Assembly: GCA_003987775.1 (NCBI GenBank)
Contig: RXJD01000034.1
Coordinates: 1 to 64,000, forward strand
Length of the DNA: 64,000 bases
Origin: Mycobacterium sp.
GTDB taxonomy: Bacteria > Actinomycetota > Actinomycetes > Mycobacteriales > Mycobacteriaceae
Direction: 5' to 3'
Shown: positions 61,736-64,000 of the stretch, one piece after another
Numbering within the stretch: position 1 is the first letter of the stretch
Layout of the letters: each line of letters opens with the position of its first letter
Made by a program: the position numbers and the translations under genes
Notes under the pieces: generated by a model
What the model saw: the letters and a program-made list of their open reading frames with translations, nothing else
Database searches by the model: none
Told to the model about the DNA's origin: nothing

Positions 61736-63282
61736 CCCTGCGGCAGGCTGAATGTCGGGATGGTGATCTGGCCGATGCAGGACTGCTCGACATCGGTGCG
61801 CGGGTTGTCCAGGAATGCCGTCATGATCTGTTGGGCGCACGGCGATTTCGGGATGACGCCGTGGCCGACGCCCGGAAAACGCAATGCGACGGAGTTGGGC
61901 AGGCCGGGCGTCACCTCCTTCACCCATTGCGGCGCGGTGCTGGAATCGAAGGAACCCGACAGGATCAGGGTCGGTACCTTGCTCAGGGCGGGAATGGTGT
62001 CCGCCGTGTCGGACCGGCCCAGACCCCACGCCTGGCACTCGCGAAAGATCCAGCTGCCGGTGGGCGTGATCCGCAACACCGAGTCAGGCAGCCCGGGCAT
62101 CGCCAGTCGCGCCTGGGACAGGGCCTGATCCGGGTTGGTCCACGCGGCCATCTCCTGGCAGTAGGTGCCCAGCGCCAGCCCCGCGCCCAGGAGGCCGCGG
62201 TCGGGTCCCGACGGCGCGGCGGCGGCTATCCCGGTGCCGGCCAGGGCTCCGTCGCCGCGGGACAGTTGGTAGATCATCCGTGGGATGTCGACGACCTTGG
62301 CGGGATCGGCACTCCAGTCCAGTACCAGGGGCACGACCTTGGACCCGTCGATGGTGACCCGCGTCGCCTGGCCTGCCGGGTTCGTGGTGGTCAGTTCGAT
62401 CGGGTTGCGGCTCAACGCATTCACGGTGTCGAGGAACACCGTCGGCAGGTTCGGGTACGCGGCCGCACAGGCGGGCTGGTTGGCACATGCCACGAAGATC
62501 GCGGCCAGGCCACTGGCGGGCGCATCCCACCAGTGGTCGACGATGTTCACCTGCGGTGCCACCACCGAATCCAGGACCATCGACCGGATGCCCTTGGGGT
62601 GGTCGCGCAGGAGCTGCTGAGCCAGGTCGGTGCCGTAGGAGACGCCGTAGACGTTCCACTGCTCGATGCCCAGTTGTTCCCGCAGGTCGGCGATATCGGC
62701 GGCGTTCTCCCGCGTGTCATACGCCGCGAAGTCGGCACCGGAAGACGCCAGCCGCTTGCGGCAGTCGGCGACGGCGGCGGCGTCCAGATCCGCGGTCGCT
62801 GGTGCCTGGAACACCAATTGCACTGCGCGGGTGGTGAAGTCGTCCATCTCCGGGCAACTCAGGTGCGGATCGCTGTGTAACGTGCCGCGTTGGTTGACGA
62901 AAATGACGTCTCGGTCGGCGTTCATCCCGCCGGCCACCACGGCCGGCGCGCTCAAGGTCCCCGCCCCGCCGGGGCCGCCGGCCAAGAACACGATGGGGTC
63001 GGCCTTGGGTGCGTTGTTGGCGGCTTTCACCCGCGCGACGAGAATCCGGATCGTTCGACTCTGCGGCTCGTCCCGGTTCTCCGGCACGCTGAGGTAACCG
63101 CAGCTGTAGTTGGCGCCCAGGTCGGCCTGGGCCACTCCCGGGAAGTTCGGTTGGGGGCAGGGCGCGGGCGCATACGAGATTCGGCTGGTTGACCCGTGGG
63201 AGCATCCGAGCGCACCTGCGATAAGGACCACGGCTGCCAGGTAAGCCGGTGCCCGGCACCCGGCACGTAGTGAGAAGGGCAA
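61732..63282 (-). CDS. lipoprotein peptidase-like alpha/beta-hydrolase (S33/TAP family)
   Basis: 516 residues from a TTG at 63282. Type II signal peptide with lipobox in LIAGALGCSHG. S33/TAP-type fold: PIVFLAGGPGGAGTL oxyanion region, nucleophile serine in VYGVSYGTDLAQQLL, aspartate in LSGSFDSSTAPQW and histidine in FPGVGHGVIPKSPC. A C-terminal TAP-like domain contains this His. Relative of mycobacterial exported proteases such as Hip1/CaeA and Rv2672. Exported and membrane anchored; the substrate is a peptide or ester. The TTG start is the only one that includes the whole signal peptide. Coupled to the FUSC gene. Confidence 0.85.
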   Translation of the reverse strand: MPFSLRAGCRAPAYLAAVVLIAGALGCSHGSTSRISYAPAPCPQPNFPGVAQADLGANYSCGYLSVPENRDEPQSRTIRILVARVKAANNAPKADPIVFLAGGPGGAGTLSAPAVVAGGMNADRDVIFVNQRGTLHSDPHLSCPEMDDFTTRAVQLVFQAPATADLDAAAVADCRKRLASSGADFAAYDTRENAADIADLREQLGIEQWNVYGVSYGTDLAQQLLRDHPKGIRSMVLDSVVAPQVNIVDHWWDAPASGLAAIFVACANQPACAAAYPNLPTVFLDTVNALSRNPIELTTTNPAGQATRVTIDGSKVVPLVLDWSADPAKVVDIPRMIYQLSRGDGALAGTGIAAAAPSGPDRGLLGAGLALGTYCQEMAAWTNPDQALSQARLAMPGLPDSVLRITPTGSWIFRECQAWGLGRSDTADTIPALSKVPTLILSGSFDSSTAPQWVKEVTPGLPNSVALRFPGVGHGVIPKSPCAQQIMTAFLDNPRTDVEQSCIGQITIPTFSLPQG

Positions 63283-63292
63283 AGGTCGCTGC

Positions 63293-63778
63293 TCAGCCGG
63301 CCGGGGTGAACTTGATGGCGGACAGCTTGAGCCGTTCGATCGCCTCGCCGAACTCCTCCGGCGTCGGCATCCGGTTATCGCGGAACTTCAGCCCCATCTG
63401 ACGCTGCGCGCGCTTGACGTCGTAGGAGTGCGCGGCGCGCACGTAGAGATCGCGGGTGACGGCACGGTCCTCGACGAGCTCGCCGCGCATTGCGGTCGTC
63501 GTGCCGTTGTAGACCACCTGCGCGGGGCCGCCGCCGCGGAAGTTGAACTTCCAGGCGGCACTGGCCAGCGCGTAGAGGTCGCCGTCGATGACGTGCGCGC
63601 TCACCGGGAGCTTGAACTGCTTGCCCGACTTGCGACCGGAGAAATTCAGCACCATGAACTGTGTGCGCAGCGACCCGCCGAGCGGGGTCCCCAACAGGAA
63701 GCCCAGCGCCGGGTTGACGGCTTTGAGCAACGCTGAGGGTGGGTGGCCGACGTCAACCGCATACGACTGTTCTGTCAT
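63293..63778 (-). CDS. DDN-like nitroreductase-family protein
   Basis: 161 residues from the ATG at 63778 (GTG-type extension to 63796 possible). Family blocks: LGGSLRTQFMVLNFSGRKSGKQ, FKLPVSAHVIDGDLYALASA, WKFNFRGGGPAQVVYNG. These are the pattern of the deazaflavin/F420-associated split-barrel family, as at 1789-2235, but the block after the ADW-KN segment is shorter (AAWKFNFRGG). Cofactor preference cannot be told. Ten bases upstream of the lipoprotein hydrolase gene, same direction, so possibly one unit. Confidence 0.75.
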   Translation of the reverse strand: MTEQSYAVDVGHPPSALLKAVNPALGFLLGTPLGGSLRTQFMVLNFSGRKSGKQFKLPVSAHVIDGDLYALASAAWKFNFRGGGPAQVVYNGTTTAMRGELVEDRAVTRDLYVRAAHSYDVKRAQRQMGLKFRDNRMPTPEEFGEAIERLKLSAIKFTPAG

Positions 63779-63824
63779 GCGTTTCACCGTAGACAATCGC
63801 GCGGTGCTGCGGGAGACGCCTCGA

Positions 63825-63892
63825 CGTCGCCGAGCGTGAAGACAGGGTGGGGATCGGGCCCGGATCTCGCCGTCAGCTCACGCTCGGCGACG
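63825..63892. repeat. perfect 15-bp inverted repeat with 38-base spacer
   Basis: CGTCGCCGAGCGTGA (63825-63839) is the exact reverse complement of TCACGCTCGGCGACG (63878-63892). It lies between the DDN-like gene and the terminator at 63911-63942. The arm resembles the CGTCGCCGAATGTG part of the tandem repeat at 2265. Confidence 0.7.
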
Positions 63893-63910
63893 CGGCCCGG
63901 GCCGCCCAGC

Positions 63911-63942
63911 AAAACGCCGCGGAGCGTGCGGGCTCCGCGGCG
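63911..63942 (-). terminator. strong intrinsic terminator
   Basis: On the minus strand, CGCCGCGGAGC (63942-63932) and GCTCCGCGGCG (63925-63915) form an 11-bp perfect stem with a six-base loop, followed by TTTT (63914-63911). It starts 16 bases past the stop of the gene that enters from the right edge. Confidence 0.85.
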
Positions 63943-63957
63943 CGTTGCGTTCTCGAA

Positions 63958-64000
63958 CTAGGGGGTGATCGTGGTCTGGTCGTCGATCACCGCGGTGGCG
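63958..64000 (-). CDS. C-terminal end of an unidentified gene, cut by the window edge
   Basis: A minus-strand frame entering from the right edge ends at a TAG (63960-63958). The readable residues are ATAVIDDQTTITP. A strong intrinsic terminator follows, which supports a real gene end. The product cannot be identified. Confidence 0.45.
   Translation of the reverse strand, partial: ATAVIDDQTTITP

Overview
The window comes from a mycobacterial chromosome, most likely a non-tuberculous species. It is GC-rich, carries F420-type oxidoreductases, paired fadE genes and many fadD genes, and its first 23.5 kb runs in nearly the same order as M. tuberculosis Rv0548c-Rv0566c (compared from memory, no alignment was run). 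That order is menB, fadD8, an amidohydrolase, menC, bpoC, menD, a small membrane protein, mgtA, menG, an Rv0559c-like secreted protein, an Rv0560c-like methyltransferase, menJ, grcC1, htpX, gpsA, a Baeyer-Villiger-type monooxygenase and a yajQ-family gene.

Region 1 (1-23.5 kb) is the menaquinone block. MenD, MenC, MenB and MenG build the naphthoquinone ring and methylate it. GrcC1 supplies a polyprenyl diphosphate and MenJ reduces one double bond of the side chain. Several genes interrupt the ancestral order: a secreted protein plus a DDN-like protein translationally coupled to menB, an SDR between mgtA and menG, a SulP transporter between htpX and gpsA, and a secreted serine protease with a C-terminal zinc ribbon. 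A frameshifted fragment of a Ser/Thr kinase gene lies between bpoC and menD.

Region 2 (23.6-32.2 kb) starts at a tRNA-Tyr gene with the 3' end of a tyrosine-recombinase gene right beside it, the usual scar of an integrated element. It then holds two TetR systems with visible palindromic operators, an HD-domain protein, an acyltransferase, a long-chain acyl-CoA ligase and, at 29.0-32.15 kb, an AT-richer cassette. The cassette encodes a small helical protein, a 428-residue protein with an ESX/WXG-like N-terminus and a CdiA-like C-terminal module, an immunity-like protein, an orphan second copy of the C-terminal module and a second immunity-like gene. I read it as a type VII-secreted polymorphic toxin locus organised like a contact-dependent inhibition locus. 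It is the most interesting part of the window.

Region 3 (32.6-49.3 kb) is accessory metabolism: an FAD oxidoreductase, an F420-type oxidoreductase, a YihY protein, a large catalase, an acyl-CoA ligase, a mycofactocin-type SDR, a stand-alone LigD-like polymerase, a PfkB kinase, a lipoprotein, an amidase, a P450, a cold-shock protein and a PLP enzyme.

Region 4 (49.4-59.1 kb) is a tight catabolic operon: two acyl-CoA dehydrogenases, two MaoC-like proteins, a thiolase-like lipid-transfer protein, a DUF35 protein and a FadD17-like ligase. It is followed by a frameshifted AraC regulator, a GAF-ANTAR regulator and a CYP125-family P450. The set resembles the cholesterol side-chain (igr) gene group. 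Region 5 (59.2-64 kb) has a small secreted protein, a FUSC-type membrane protein coupled to a lipoprotein peptidase-like hydrolase, a DDN-like protein and a strong terminator behind a gene that runs off the right edge.
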